From Neurospora crassa OR74A (lineage: Eukaryota; Ascomycota; Sordariomycetes; Sordariales; Sordariaceae): DNA of 64,000 nucleotides. The DNA lies in NCBI RefSeq assembly GCF_000182925.2, contig NC_026506.1:1302001-1366000 (forward strand). Reading direction: 5' to 3'. Below the pieces are notes generated by a model, which saw only the letters and a program-made list of their open reading frames with translations, was not told the DNA's origin and ran no database searches. The translations under genes were made by a program, and so were the position numbers. Shown in pieces: positions 9,760-19,430 of the stretch. Every line of letters starts with the position of its first letter. Positions within the stretch are counted from its first letter, which is position 1.

Positions 9760-10857
9760 TCAAGGCTCAGTAATGTGATCAACGAAATCATAGACCAAAT
9801 GCGTCTGCACCCGACATCCTGACCCAGGCTCAATAGCGCTTCGAAACCCTGGCTTCCATTGCTCCCTCGCCACGTTTTCTACTTCACGGCAGTCCGCATC
9901 GTAGTAGTAATCAGGCCTGGTCGTCTGCACCTTTCGGACGATGGAAAAAGCCTCTCGACAGGGCATGGTGGATTCACCGGGCTGAGGAGCCGGCAGAACC
10001 AAGTCGTCATCGTCTTCGATGTGGTTATCCAGACAACTGATGAGTTCGCCGATCTTGTCCTGGAAGTTTGAGTGTGAGTCCACTGAGGACTGTGAGTTCG
10101 AGGTCGAGGACGGGTGGTAGCAGCTACTACTTCTGCTGTTGAAGTCAAAGACCGAGGTCCGGCCTGGCGACTCGGTCGAAGAGCTGGCTGAGATGGTGGT
10201 GGCGGAGGGTGAATGGAAGTCGGTTGCCTGGCCCCTCTGGGATGCGGTGGGCATGGACAGTAAAGCGGCAATGGGGGACATGTCTCTGGGAGAGGCTATG
10301 GGTGTGGGTTCGTAGCTTGGTAGGGAGGCTAGATTTCGAGCACAGTCTAGTTCGTGGGGGTGATAGGTGCGGTGGCGCGTTGGTACTGCACTTTCGCTGG
10401 ACGAAATGCTGGCCAGGATGTCCAGACCATTTACGGGGGGCTGTCGGTGGTGATGATGTTGGTGTTGCTGTTGAAGTTGCCGTGGCGGTTGATGTGGCTC
10501 GAACTGATGTTGATGTGGCCGGGGCTGAGAGTAATGGTAACCATCATGTCCACTTTGGCTCATGTAGAGGAGCTGCTCTGCAGGTGACTCATCCCGGGAT
10601 TCCGGAGTGTAGACTGAAGGAGAGGACGCTTCACGGAGTCTCTGGTTCTCGGCCTCGAGTTCTCGGATATGCTTGAGAGCTGCATCGAGCCTTTCGCGGG
10701 TGTCAGCTAGAGAGCTTTCGAGCTCGGCAATTTTACCCTTCACTCTTGCCCGATGACGCCGCTGATTCTCTCTTTGCCGAGCAGCTTCTGCTTCTGGCAG
10801 TTTGGAAGAGAATTTGTGGACCTTGAAGGACTCGTTGGAAGCCATTGCTGTTGGCAT
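9760..10857 (-). CDS. bZIP transcription factor
   Basis: The predicted protein is 365 aa. A bZIP region near residues 20-75 reads AARQRENQRRHRARVKGKIA followed by leucine heptads (ELESSLADTRERLDAALKH, then IRELEAENQRL). The N-x(7)-R basic-region spacing is the DNA-binding signature. The middle is Gln/His/Pro-rich (QLQQQHQHHHHRQPP) and Ser-rich. The C-terminus carries a fungal-type block (MPCREAFSIVRKVQ, WKPGFRSAIEPGSGCRVQTH, LVYDFVDHIT) that I recall from ascomycete bZIP regulators. I chose the ATG at 10857 (MPTAMASNESFKVHK) because the open frame upstream, to about 11250, looks like leader rather than protein; the ATG at 10845 is also possible. It is transcribed away from the arsenite methyltransferase gene, sharing about 0.7 kb of upstream DNA. 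Target genes are unknown. Confidence 0.85.
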   Translation of the reverse strand: MPTAMASNESFKVHKFSSKLPEAEAARQRENQRRHRARVKGKIAELESSLADTRERLDAALKHIRELEAENQRLREASSPSVYTPESRDESPAEQLLYMSQSGHDGYHYSQPRPHQHQFEPHQPPRQLQQQHQHHHHRQPPVNGLDILASISSSESAVPTRHRTYHPHELDCARNLASLPSYEPTPIASPRDMSPIAALLSMPTASQRGQATDFHSPSATTISASSSTESPGRTSVFDFNSRSSSCYHPSSTSNSQSSVDSHSNFQDKIGELISCLDNHIEDDDDLVLPAPQPGESTMPCREAFSIVRKVQTTRPDYYYDADCREVENVAREQWKPGFRSAIEPGSGCRVQTHLVYDFVDHITEP

Positions 10858-11340
10858 CTTGGGCAATGGAGAGGGTGGTTTCCACAAGCTCGCTCTGGGT
10901 GGTCCTAACAAAGGAGAGGCAATACCCGGGCGTGACCGTGACGGAGGGAGATTGGATAGGAGGATTTCTCGATTCCGGGTTCTGCAGCCAAACACCGAGG
11001 TGCGTGGTTTGAGCGTTGGGATGTGCTTGGTTGCAGAAGTGGATTGAGAGGAAGAGGCGGAAACAGTCAGAGAAGAGAAGCCACCGATGACAAACTGAAA
11101 ATTTGCCAGTTTGAGGAACGAAAAACGAAGCTCATTGGTCAAAGTAGTTCTCATACAACGATCCCGGCTTTGGTGTTTGCGGTCCGCCTTCTGAGTGGTC
11201 ATCGTCCTTGAGAACGACTCGCTTGGGTGGCTCCACCCACTCCACATCAAAAATCACTAAACCCAATTCGGGGACTACCACCACGACAGTTCCCCGATTC
11301 ACGACAAGACGAGACTGTCACGGCACAAGACCCTCAATGG

Positions 11341-11358
11341 CCACGGATATAGTCGTGG
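11341..11358. promoter_or_regulatory. CCACG/CGTGG inverted repeat in divergent promoter
   Basis: CCACG and CGTGG are separated by 8 bases, about 35 bp upstream of the TATA box of the methyltransferase gene and about 480 bp from the bZIP start. The dyad symmetry and spacing are compatible with a dimeric regulator site, but a 5 bp match can occur by chance. Confidence 0.3.
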
Positions 11359-11393
11359 AACAGGAAAGATGGGAGTTAATGCTGGGAGATGGG

Positions 11394-11400
11394 TATAAAA
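11394..11400 (+). promoter_or_regulatory. TATA box of the arsenite methyltransferase gene
   Basis: TATAAAA lies 149 bp upstream of the ATG at 11543 and is followed by a pyrimidine-rich leader, a normal arrangement for an inducible fungal gene. Confidence 0.55.
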
Positions 11401-11542
11401 GGAGGCCCTGACACTGTGGAAATGGAAGATCTCGAACATCTCCCAACATCAACTTCTTTTACTTTACTCAAACACAGGCTTCAACAACCATTCTTTGACA
11501 CTTGTCTTTAACTCACCATCCACAACCACATCACCCTCCACC

Positions 11543-12747
11543 ATGGATACCAGAAACACTTCTCAAATCTACGACGAGGTCGCCAAGCACTACAGTGCCG
11601 CCTCTCAGACCACCAGCGTCAAGTACGGCGAGACCGTCGCCAAGTCCTTTGGCTACACCGAGGAAGAGCTCGCCAACATCCCCGAAGGCGCCAACCTCGG
11701 TCTGAGCTGCGGTAACCCCCTAGCCATCACCAGTCTGCGCGAGGTAACATTTATCCCCCTGTTATTCACACTTTTATTTCATCGTTCTTTTCCCCTTTTT
11801 TTTCTTTCATTTTTTAAAGAAAAAAAAAAAAAAAGGAAAGGAAAAAAGAAGAAGGAAAGGAAAAAAGAAGAAGGAAAGAAAATGAAAAGAAAAGAAAAAA
11901 AAGACTGACATGTCCTTCTACATACAACCAGGGCGAAACAGTAATCGACCTCGGCTCCGGCGCCGGCTTCGACGTCTTCCTCGCCGCCACCCGCGTCGGT
12001 CCCACCGGCCGCTCCATCGGCATCGACTTCAACGACGACATGCTTGCGCGCGCCAACTCCCTTAAGTCCTCGCGCGGGTTCCCAGACTCGCAAGTCTCCT
12101 TCCTCAAAGGCTCCATCACCGCCATCCCCCTCGAGTCCGGCACCGCCGACTGCATCATCTCCAACTGCGTCATCAACCTGGTTCCCGAGGCCGAGAAGCC
12201 TTTGGTGTTCAAGGAGATGCACCGCGTGCTCAAGTCGGGTGGTCGTGTGGCCGTCAGCGATATCCTCGCCAAGAAGCCGTTGCCGGAGAAGTTGAGGAAC
12301 GATATCGCCATGTACGTCGGCTGCATTGCGGGCGCGAGCGAGAAGCAGCAGTATGAGACGTGGCTGAAGGAGGCGGGCTTTGAGCAGGTGCTGATTCAGG
12401 ATACCGGGGCGGATATCAATGTTTATTTGGACACGGATGAGAACGGCAACAGGGGCGGATGCTGCGCTCCTCCTGGAACTGTGAAGGAGGAGGAGGAGGA
12501 GAAGTCTTCGTCGTGCTGTGCGCCAAAGAAGACTGAGTGCGCCCCTGCTGGTGCTGCTGGTGCTGCTGCTGCTGCTCCCTCGTGCTGCAAGCCGGCTGCT
12601 GAGACTACCCCCCCTTGCTGCAAACCCGTTGAGAAGAAGGAGTCGTCTTGCTGCAAGCCTGCCGCGAAGCCGGAGGTTGAGGCCGAGGAGAAGGAGGATC
12701 TCAACGAGTGGGTGGGTTCTTACAAGATCTATGCCGTCAAGAACTAG
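11543..12747 (+). CDS. Arsenite methyltransferase (AS3MT/ArsM) with Cys-pair tail
   Basis: Exons are 11543-11743 and 11932-12747 (phase 0), giving 338 aa. The protein is an S-adenosylmethionine-dependent methyltransferase that adds methyl groups to As(III) in the cytosol. Evidence: the N-terminal region up to [19 protein letters not shown] motif [29 protein letters not shown]; the [20 protein letters not shown] motif; and Cys56, Cys146 and Cys198, spaced like the three As-binding cysteines of known ArsM enzymes. After the catalytic core the tail has five CC pairs (residues 244, 262, 285, 296, 307) in contexts CCAP or CCKP, separated by Ala/Pro/Glu-rich linkers, then a short end ([14 protein letters not shown]). 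The tail is probably a metal(loid)-binding extension. The 188-nt intron is mostly one long purine tract. A TATA box lies upstream and a divergent bZIP gene adjoins. I am sure of the family; the tail's role is inferred. Confidence 0.93.
11780..11905. repeat. Homopyrimidine then homopurine tract inside the methyltransferase intron
   Basis: About 30 T/C bases are followed by about 85 A/G bases built from AAAGG/AAGAAGG units. The two arms are partly complementary, so the unspliced RNA could fold on itself. The donor (GTAACA) and acceptor (AACCAG) flank it. Confidence 0.8.
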
Positions 12748-13374
12748 GTAACAGATGCTCGATTATCGCTACGGGTCTAGAGGTAGATCAGATGTGTTTG
12801 TTAGTGTATGAGTAACTAGGTAGCCTCGCAACGATATCAAGTATCACGTGAAGTGGTTAAGCAACAGAACATGGACAGTGAAATATAGGTAGGTTGCGTG
12901 ATCTAGATCAGGCCGTGGGTTATGTTCACAAGGCCGGGATGAATCCGTCACATATCCTGAAATTGGCTGGAAATGTTTGAAGAAAACTAGGTAGAATGGT
13001 TACAGGTTGTATACAAGTCACTGATCAGTCATTGTAGTCACAACACAAGAAGGCTATATGGTAGTCGGGATCTGGTGTAAAGGAGCTAAAATCAAATTGG
13101 CAAAACTGTATAATCCGAATCCGTGGTCACGATGGACATTCAGACAGCCGGCACTTTATACGAGTGTACCCTCAGATTTTGCCATTCCATCTTCCATCAT
13201 AACCTCCACTTCCGCCTTTGAACAGCTGAGACATCACAAACCACAACCATCTCGCACCCCATGTGACAGTCTGAAAATAAACCGATAATAGGATTATCAT
13301 AGAACCTAGGTCTTCGCGGCCATGAAATGGAACTGTCAACGCGCCTTGGCATCAAAAAAGAAAACCTGCAGCTT
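12748..13374. other. Intergenic between convergent 3' ends
   Basis: This holds the 3' regions of the methyltransferase (plus) and of the KEQ-repeat gene (minus). No gene, repeat or RNA was recognised. Confidence 0.4.
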
Positions 13375-15067
13375 CTAACACCACTTTGCGCGCTTGTTTC
13401 CGCGGGACAGAAAAGACTCCGTTTGGCAGCCCGACCCATCATCCTTGCGGTTATCCAACGAAGCCTCATCTCGTGATCTCTTCTTCCTGCCCGAAGTAGA
13501 CGATCCTTCTGCGAAAAAAGTCTTTGCTGAACCCTCCACATCAGCCTTCTTGACAGCGGCTCTCTTGGCCGCAGCAAACTTCATCTGCTCTTTCAGGGTA
13601 TACCCCCCTGAGGTCTTGGGCACCGAGGTAGACGTAGTCTTTTCCCCGGGACTTCTTTCAAGTGCAGCCTCGGCCTCGGCCTCTTCTTCTTGCTCGAACT
13701 TTGCTAGTGCCTTCCTGATCGTCGACTGAGGGCAAATAGGCGGTTTCGAAGTCCTGAGACTACCCCGAGATGACGAGCTGGCGGAGTCCTTGGTAGCTGT
13801 GCGAGAAAAAGTGCTGGCACTTGTGCGAGAGATGACTGAAGACTTGTCTAGATTTGTCTTGGGCGAAATAGAGGCGGAAGGGGAAGCTTTCGATGAAGTT
13901 GACGAAGAAGAGTAGTAGCGCCTTACAGCTAGCTCGATGGGCGACCCCACATCAACGTTGGAATGAATGACCTCACGAAGAACCGGGGTAGTGACCTTCC
14001 CTCTTGCAGCATATAGTGCCATTTGCTCCTTCAACGTCAGGGCCCTCTTGGCGGCGACTGGCGGGCTTGTAGGGGAGCCAACCGAGGAGGCGGCAGCAGG
14101 AGCGGAAGCTGTTGAGACAGCCGGCGAAGTAGAGTAGTTGCGGTTGACAGATCGCTTTGTGAGTGGCTCTGATCCAGTTCTGGCGGAAGAAACCCGACGG
14201 ATACCCGGGGTAACTACCTTGTGTTTGGCAGCATAGAGTGCCCGTTGCTCCTTCAATGTCAGGGCCTTCTTGATGACTGGCGATGAAATGGTAGAAGTCT
14301 TTGCGGCAAACTTAGAAGAGGGGCGCAAATTCTCCTTCATGACGACCTTGGGTCCATATCCAGCAGAGGCTGTTTTGGGTGACTTGGATGTGGGCTTGGT
14401 AGTATGCCTGCTGATGTTCTTCGGAGTGACTGAGGTGATGCGCACCCGCACTGTTCTGAAGGCTGGCTCGGCGTCCCCTTTGCCAGCTGCTTTTGCTTTC
14501 GCAGCATATAGTACCCGCTGCTCCTTCAGAGTGAGGGCTTTCTTGACTGGCGGTGAAAGGGTGGAAGAGCGCTTGGAAGATGGCGCGGATGAGGAGTGAT
14601 GATTGTCCATGGTTGTAGTCTTGAAGCCCGATTGAGTGGATGTGGGTGTGGGATTCCTGGACATGGATCGATTGATGCGCTCCTTTTTGGGGTTCGAAAG
14701 GATGGAGTCGGGTTTTGAAGACGTCGCCCTGTTGGTTGATGAAGCAGCTCCGCCCGAAAAGTGTGGAAGGACTGGTTGCTGAAGCCTTAGATAATGGTCC
14801 AAGTCTTCTTCTAGAGGGGTTGCCGCGGCAGCTTCGTGAGAAAGTTCTGTGGGCGATTTGATGTCGGTCGTTAGGATAGCAGATTTGGCCCTGGGGGACA
14901 ACGTGTAGGAGCCTGTTGGGCGCAGCCTTTTTTGCGGGAGTCTTGTTACAAGATAGTTTTCGAGGTGTTGCTGGCTTTCTTATTATGGGAGATGTTGTCG
15001 AAATCGTCTAGGTCGCGCGCTTTGTCTTCATCGAAATGCGTCTTGTCGACGACTTTAGGGAAATTGT
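13375..15067 (-). CDS. Protein with four ALTLKEQ-type repeats (5' end unresolved)
   Basis: A single open frame reads from about 15105 down to the stop at 13375. The first ATG in it is at 14664 (429 aa), but the frame above it also looks coding (for example DEDKARDLDDFDNIS and SYTLSPRAKSAILTTDI), so an upstream exon is likely. A CAG acceptor ending at 15068, with a possible CTGAAC branch, would start the exon at 15067. The protein is Ser/Thr/Lys-rich and mostly disordered. It carries four copies of a 15-18 residue motif: KKALTLKEQRVLYAAKAK, KKALTLKEQRALYAAKHK, KRALTLKEQMALYAARGK and the diverged GGYTLKEQMKFAAAKRA. The C-terminus is basic (GRKKRSRDEAS, SRGNKRAKW), like a nuclear signal. I recognise no family. 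The motif looks like a short amphipathic helix used as a repeated binding element; that is inference. Confidence 0.65.
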
Positions 15068-15149
15068 CTGTTTTTGTTCGTGTAATTTGGGGAAGAGATT
15101 GAGTTCAGGGACGCTGATGGAAGTACTCGAATTTCTACCCTCGGGGATT

Positions 15150-15275
15150 GTGCACTGGTCTATTGTGTCCAGGTCTGTTGCGTTCAGGTTTATTGTGTCC
15201 TGGTGAATAAGAACCTAGCGTACCCTATGAATAGAATCTGGTGAATAGGATGCTGGTGAATTGTGTCAAGGTTGC
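15150..15275. repeat. Short direct repeats of a TTGTGTCCAGG/GGTGAATA type
   Basis: Variants of TATTGTGTCC(A/T)GG and TGGTGAATA recur several times over about 120 bp between the KEQ-repeat gene and the fragment above it. It is an imperfect array of unknown origin. Confidence 0.6.
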
Positions 15276-15840
15276 TTTCCATCCGATCTCCTGCTCTTGG
15301 CAGGACGTGTGCTGATTGTAGCGCTCATATTGTTCGTCTGCTCAGAATTGCCGTCGGCAGTCCTCTCCCCGTCTGATCTTTTCCTCTTGCCAGTCGCCTT
15401 GAGGTCAGAGTAAGTTTTTAGAGTAGATGCGGCAGCCTTGGTGACGGCTTGGGAACTGAACGCTTCCATCATCTACTCTTTCCCTTTTGCTATGGGGGCC
15501 GCTGATGATTTCGCCCATCTGAGCCTTCTCGACGGCCCTTGATGGGGAAAATCGGCCTTAGGCATGGTAGCAGACGACGCAGGGATAGCAGAAAGCAGAG
15601 GATAGACAGGTCTGGCAGAACTCCAGATACTTCTCTGCTTCCAAAAACTTGGTCTCCAAGTTGTAAGCATTGATACGCTCTCCAGCATCGGCATGTTCTT
15701 CTGCACGAAGATCGAAGGAATCAAGGGTAACATTCTCAATGTCAGTGACAAGGTCGGCGTCATTAATGTATACGCTACCTACTTGGTACCCAATGTTACT
15801 ATCCAAAGGATTCTAACCTTATTTCTTGAAACTTCACAGG
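15266..15840 (-). pseudogene. Coding-like segments of an unresolved or decayed gene
   Basis: Two minus-strand stretches have coding character. The first (about 15806-15558) contains GYQVGSVYINDADLVTDIE, SFDLRAEEHADAGERIN and EAEKYLEFCQTCLSSAFCY. The second (15472-15266) contains TYSDLKATGKRKRSDGERT, ends SRRSDGKQP and includes a basic nuclear-signal-like run. The first lacks an ATG in its frame and has in-frame stops on both sides. Intron solutions would need introns of about 40 nt, shorter than any other in this window. It is therefore either a gene with unusual exons or a remnant lying between the Gln-rich gene and the KEQ-repeat gene. I do not recognise it. Confidence 0.3.
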
Positions 15841-15950
15841 AGCTAACGCATTTCTAAATGCTCCAGTGGGAAACATATATCCAACCTGCTTCTGCCCTCG
15901 TTGTGCATTATGCCGCCAACCTTTCCTGCCCTGGTTCCCCCCTTTATTCT

Positions 15951-17300
15951 TCAGGGTAGCTTAAAATCTAACGTTACTGGAGCTTTCCGAACTCTTTTCT
16001 CCTGTTTCCCTTCTTGTTGGGCGGCGTTAGAATCTGGACGTCCTCTTTTCTGGCTTACGGGCCTTCCCACGCCCTTAGATCCCTCGAAAACTCCGTTGGT
16101 CGAGAATCCGAACTGGAAGTCCGTAGGGGTGGGAACTGATGTCGGCCCTGGTTGGATCTCTTTAAGCCCTGGGTGCTGTTCAAAGCTGTTCTCTAATCCG
16201 TTTAGTCCGGGGGGAAAGGGTGCCGGCTGGCAATAGTTCATCAAGTGTTTATAAAGATGCTGGGTCGACTCCATTGGTGGCTGCAGGACTTGGGGTTGCA
16301 GGACTTGGGGCTGATGTGCCTGGAATTGCTGGGCTGAGAGTTGTTGGGCTTGCGTATGAAATTTCTGAGCTTCAAGTTGCTGAGCGTGGAGTAGCTGGAC
16401 TCGGCGATTCTGAGCCTGGAGTTGCTGGGTTTGGAATTGCTGGATTGGCGCTCCTTGGACTGGAGGTTGCTGTGCGAAAAAGTACTGGTGGCAAACTCCC
16501 AACAGCCTCTGAACCTCCGACTTCAATCGGATTATATCCTTCGCCTGGTTTTGACAGTCCGATTCCAGCTTTCGGCGGCGCTCTTTTTCCTGCGCTAGTT
16601 CACCCTCTACTGTCATTGCAGCAGGCGATTTTCCTTGAGGGAGAGACTCCTCCATCTGTTTTTTCAGGTCTCCGAACTGGACTTCGAAATAACTTCTGTT
16701 GTCTTGTAGCTGGTTGACCAGAGCTTGGTAGTGGGTGGTCGAGTGCAAATTGATACCTCCAATCGCTTTCAGAATTTCATTCAGCTCTTGACATTGGGCT
16801 TGGTCAACGTTCATGACGGATCTCTCAGCCGAGTTGTCGTCGTTTCGAACTTGATTATCCTCCACAGATGCTTTGGCATCCGCGGTACACACTTGATCAA
16901 AGTCGGTGGATGACATAAGTTGCCCCTGCTCTTGAGCTCCATGTTGTGTCGCCTGTGGCTCGACTGCGTGAGGTCAGTCTCTGATTACGAAATAGACAAG
17001 AGTTGAAGGGCGATTACCTTTGGACTGGCTTTGGAGAAACTCGCTGGATGGGGTAGGCTGCTGAATCGAACCTTCATCTATCAATCCCGAGTTCCTCAAC
17101 CAATCCATATTCTCGAACCCGAATGGCTGAAAATGGTCCGTGTCATTGTCAACAAGGGGGCCCATCTCGATCGAAGAGGTATGCGAGGTAACAGGCGCCA
17201 TTGTCAAGTTTTCTCCATTAGATGGCTGAGACAGCCCCATCCGATTGTTAGTATGAGGTCCCATGTTGTTGGGAAAGATATGTGCCTTGGAAGGCGCCAT
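15951..17300 (-). CDS. Gln-rich coiled-coil protein, two exons, 431 aa
   Basis: Exons are 17018-17300 and 15951-16963. The donor AAAG|GTAATC and acceptor ACGCAG join in phase 1 to give SSEFLQSQSKVEPQATQHG, which closes the frame. The protein begins MAPSKAHIFPNNMGPHTNN. Residues of the second exon form a helical, probably coiled-coil segment (DLKKQMEESLPQGKSPA, EGELAQEKERRRKLESDC). A Gln-rich stretch follows with short alternating units (QQFQTQQLQAQ, LHAQQLEAQKFHTQAQQL, QPQVLQPQVLQP). The C-terminus is basic (VSQKRGRPDSNAA, KQEKRVRKAPVTLDFKLP), suggesting nuclear location. No enzyme motif is present. Gln-rich plus coiled-coil would suit a transcription co-factor, but I do not recognise the family and the function is open. 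The ATG at 17300 is chosen as the first that leads directly into the conserved-looking exon; the frame also continues about 25 codons upstream. Confidence 0.74.
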
Positions 17301-19430
17301 GACTATGATTAGATAGGCACCTTCGTGATATGAGCAAGCGAGTATGATTAGCAAGGGATATTGGAGACAATACAAGAAGTAATGTGACTAATGGTCCTGG
17401 TTTTTAGGGAGTCAAGTAGAGGTGTGAAGGGGGGCAAAGCACAAAGAAAAGATTTTGGGGAGATGGTGTTTAAATGGTGGCTTTTCTTGTTTGGAAGTGT
17501 AGAGATACTGCCCATAGCTGGAGATGGAGCAGGATGCACTGCTTCCTTTATGACAATGGGGGAGCAATGGAAGCTCTGTTGGCAAGCCGAGCTCACTTCC
17601 TGGCGAGGCGGCTTGCTCCTTGCTCTTTACTTGCTCTTTCCTTGCATGCTGCGCGCTTTCCTGCCAATGGTCTACATCTTAGCTGCACCCCAACCACGGC
17701 ATCTGCGGGTCAAGAGGCTGCCTCCAGAAACCCTGAAGCACATTATTCTAAGAACTGCTGACAAGAGAGCATAAAAAGGAAACAGTCATGACAAATCGAG
17801 CATGTAACTTGCTCAATCCTTCATGTCGCCGCTCACATTACTGACTTGCTGGGATGTGCCGGCGCGCGAGCATGAAAACTGCAACCGGGCACTCGCCATT
17901 TAGAAAGACCACCACCACCACCACCACCACCACGGTCATAGTAAAATCTTACCAATCATGCGTAATCCATCGAGCAAGCAAGCACCGCAGTGATCATACA
18001 GTCCAGGAATGATAATCGCCAACATAAACCTAGGTAGGTCCGCATCCGAAATGTCCTAAACTTCTCAAGCAACCCCTCCTAGGTAGACATACATCGATCC
18101 TTCTCCATACCTGTCACCAAACCAGCTTGCACCATCTCCGCCACCTGCACTACCTAGGTCCCGCTCACCATACAACGAACCTGCTTGACCACCCACTTCC
18201 CCTACCTACCTACCTACCTACCTACCTACCTACCTACCTACCTACCTACCTACCTACCTACCTACCTACCTACCTACCTACCTACCTACCGTATAGACCT
18301 CGGGCTGTTAATAACCAGGTTCCCTGGAAATCAGGCATAAATTGTAAGCATACTTACTGCCTGAACATGTGCATTTCATGCTCACCAAAATGAGCCGGGG
18401 GAGTCGTGTTTGCTACCTTGGAGCACTGTGAATCAATCCAATGCTTCTAATGCCCTCCCGCCTTTGCCCACCTACATACATATCTTTTGCCTCGACGCAG
18501 AATCCGGATGTGCCAAACGGCAACATCTTTGTGGTCAAGACCTTGCAAAGTTGTTGGACGGTGGGGAACATCCAGAATCGCCCTTTTGCATGCAAATCGA
18601 TTCTGGTGAGCATGAATGTTGCAGTAAGTATGCTTAGAGACAGGTTATGCCTGATTTCCAAGAAACTGAACCTACATATTAAGGGCCCGAGGCTATACGG
18701 TATACATATGGGAACTACCAATTTGAAAAAATGGCGTACTTGGGTCATGCTGCCTGGCTCCTCTGTCCCCATCATTCCGTCTGCCTGCTGTTCTTGCTAC
18801 TGTTCCAGCTACCCGTTGTATAGATGCCCCTACGTATTGTCCCGGGGGGGGACGAGTGATGAATAGAAGAAATAAGCCTCATATCCCCTGCTGCGTTAGC
18901 AAGGGAAAGGTCGTGCAAGTTGGTGTGGTGGTTATTGTTCTTGGCACAAAAATGAAAAAGAAAGACAAGAAAAAAAGACAAAAGTCAGGACTTGGTAAAG
19001 ATGAAGGTACCGCTTACAACGCCGCAATACTTACACTGCCTGCGTGTATCTCCATTATATTCGAACACTTATATACTGACTGGACTTCTTCTAGCTGATA
19101 TTCAATACAATGTTTCTGGTTTCCTAATCCATGTTCTCGCCAATACACTTGGTGTTGCTCATTTCCTTAGCCCTTCATGTTTTCTTGTAGACAACTCATT
19201 CAAGCAAACCCCAAACAGAGCGTGCAAATCCGCTCGGTAGGTGTATTGAACTGGGCATCATGACCTTTTCAACATGTTAACTCATACACCCAATTCAAAT
19301 CTTCAAGTGCACAAGACCATCAAAAGTCATGTATGTACCCAACGCAAGTACTTGACCTTCCATAGCCACACTCAATCAAAGACCGTGAAACAGCTGTCTT
19401 TTTCCAAGACTGCTTTAAGCAAAAACTCAC
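17301..19430. other. Intergenic, 2.1 kb, repeat-rich
   Basis: This holds the promoter side of the Gln-rich gene and the 3' side of the three-module gene. A CCA/ACC run lies near 17908-17935 and a long CCTA array at 18201-18290. Open frames at 17391-17774 and 18441-18866 have no protein-like features. Confidence 0.45.
18201..18290. repeat. CCTA tetranucleotide microsatellite, about 22 units
   Basis: This is 90 bp of perfect CCTA repeats (TAGG on the other strand). Shorter TAGGTAGG runs occur elsewhere in the window (for example near 28244 and 37445). Confidence 0.95.

Noticed and set aside
10209-10676. Plus-strand frame opposite the bZIP gene
   Set aside because: Antisense shadow of the bZIP coding sequence, with low-complexity Val/Gly content.
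10858-11250. N-terminal extension of the bZIP protein
   Set aside because: The frame is open but has no conserved character and lies in the expected leader and promoter; the ATG at 10857 leads straight into the basic region.
18201-18290. CRISPR-like or telomere-like array
   Set aside because: It is a simple CCTA microsatellite without spacers, and the unit does not match the fungal TTAGGG telomere.
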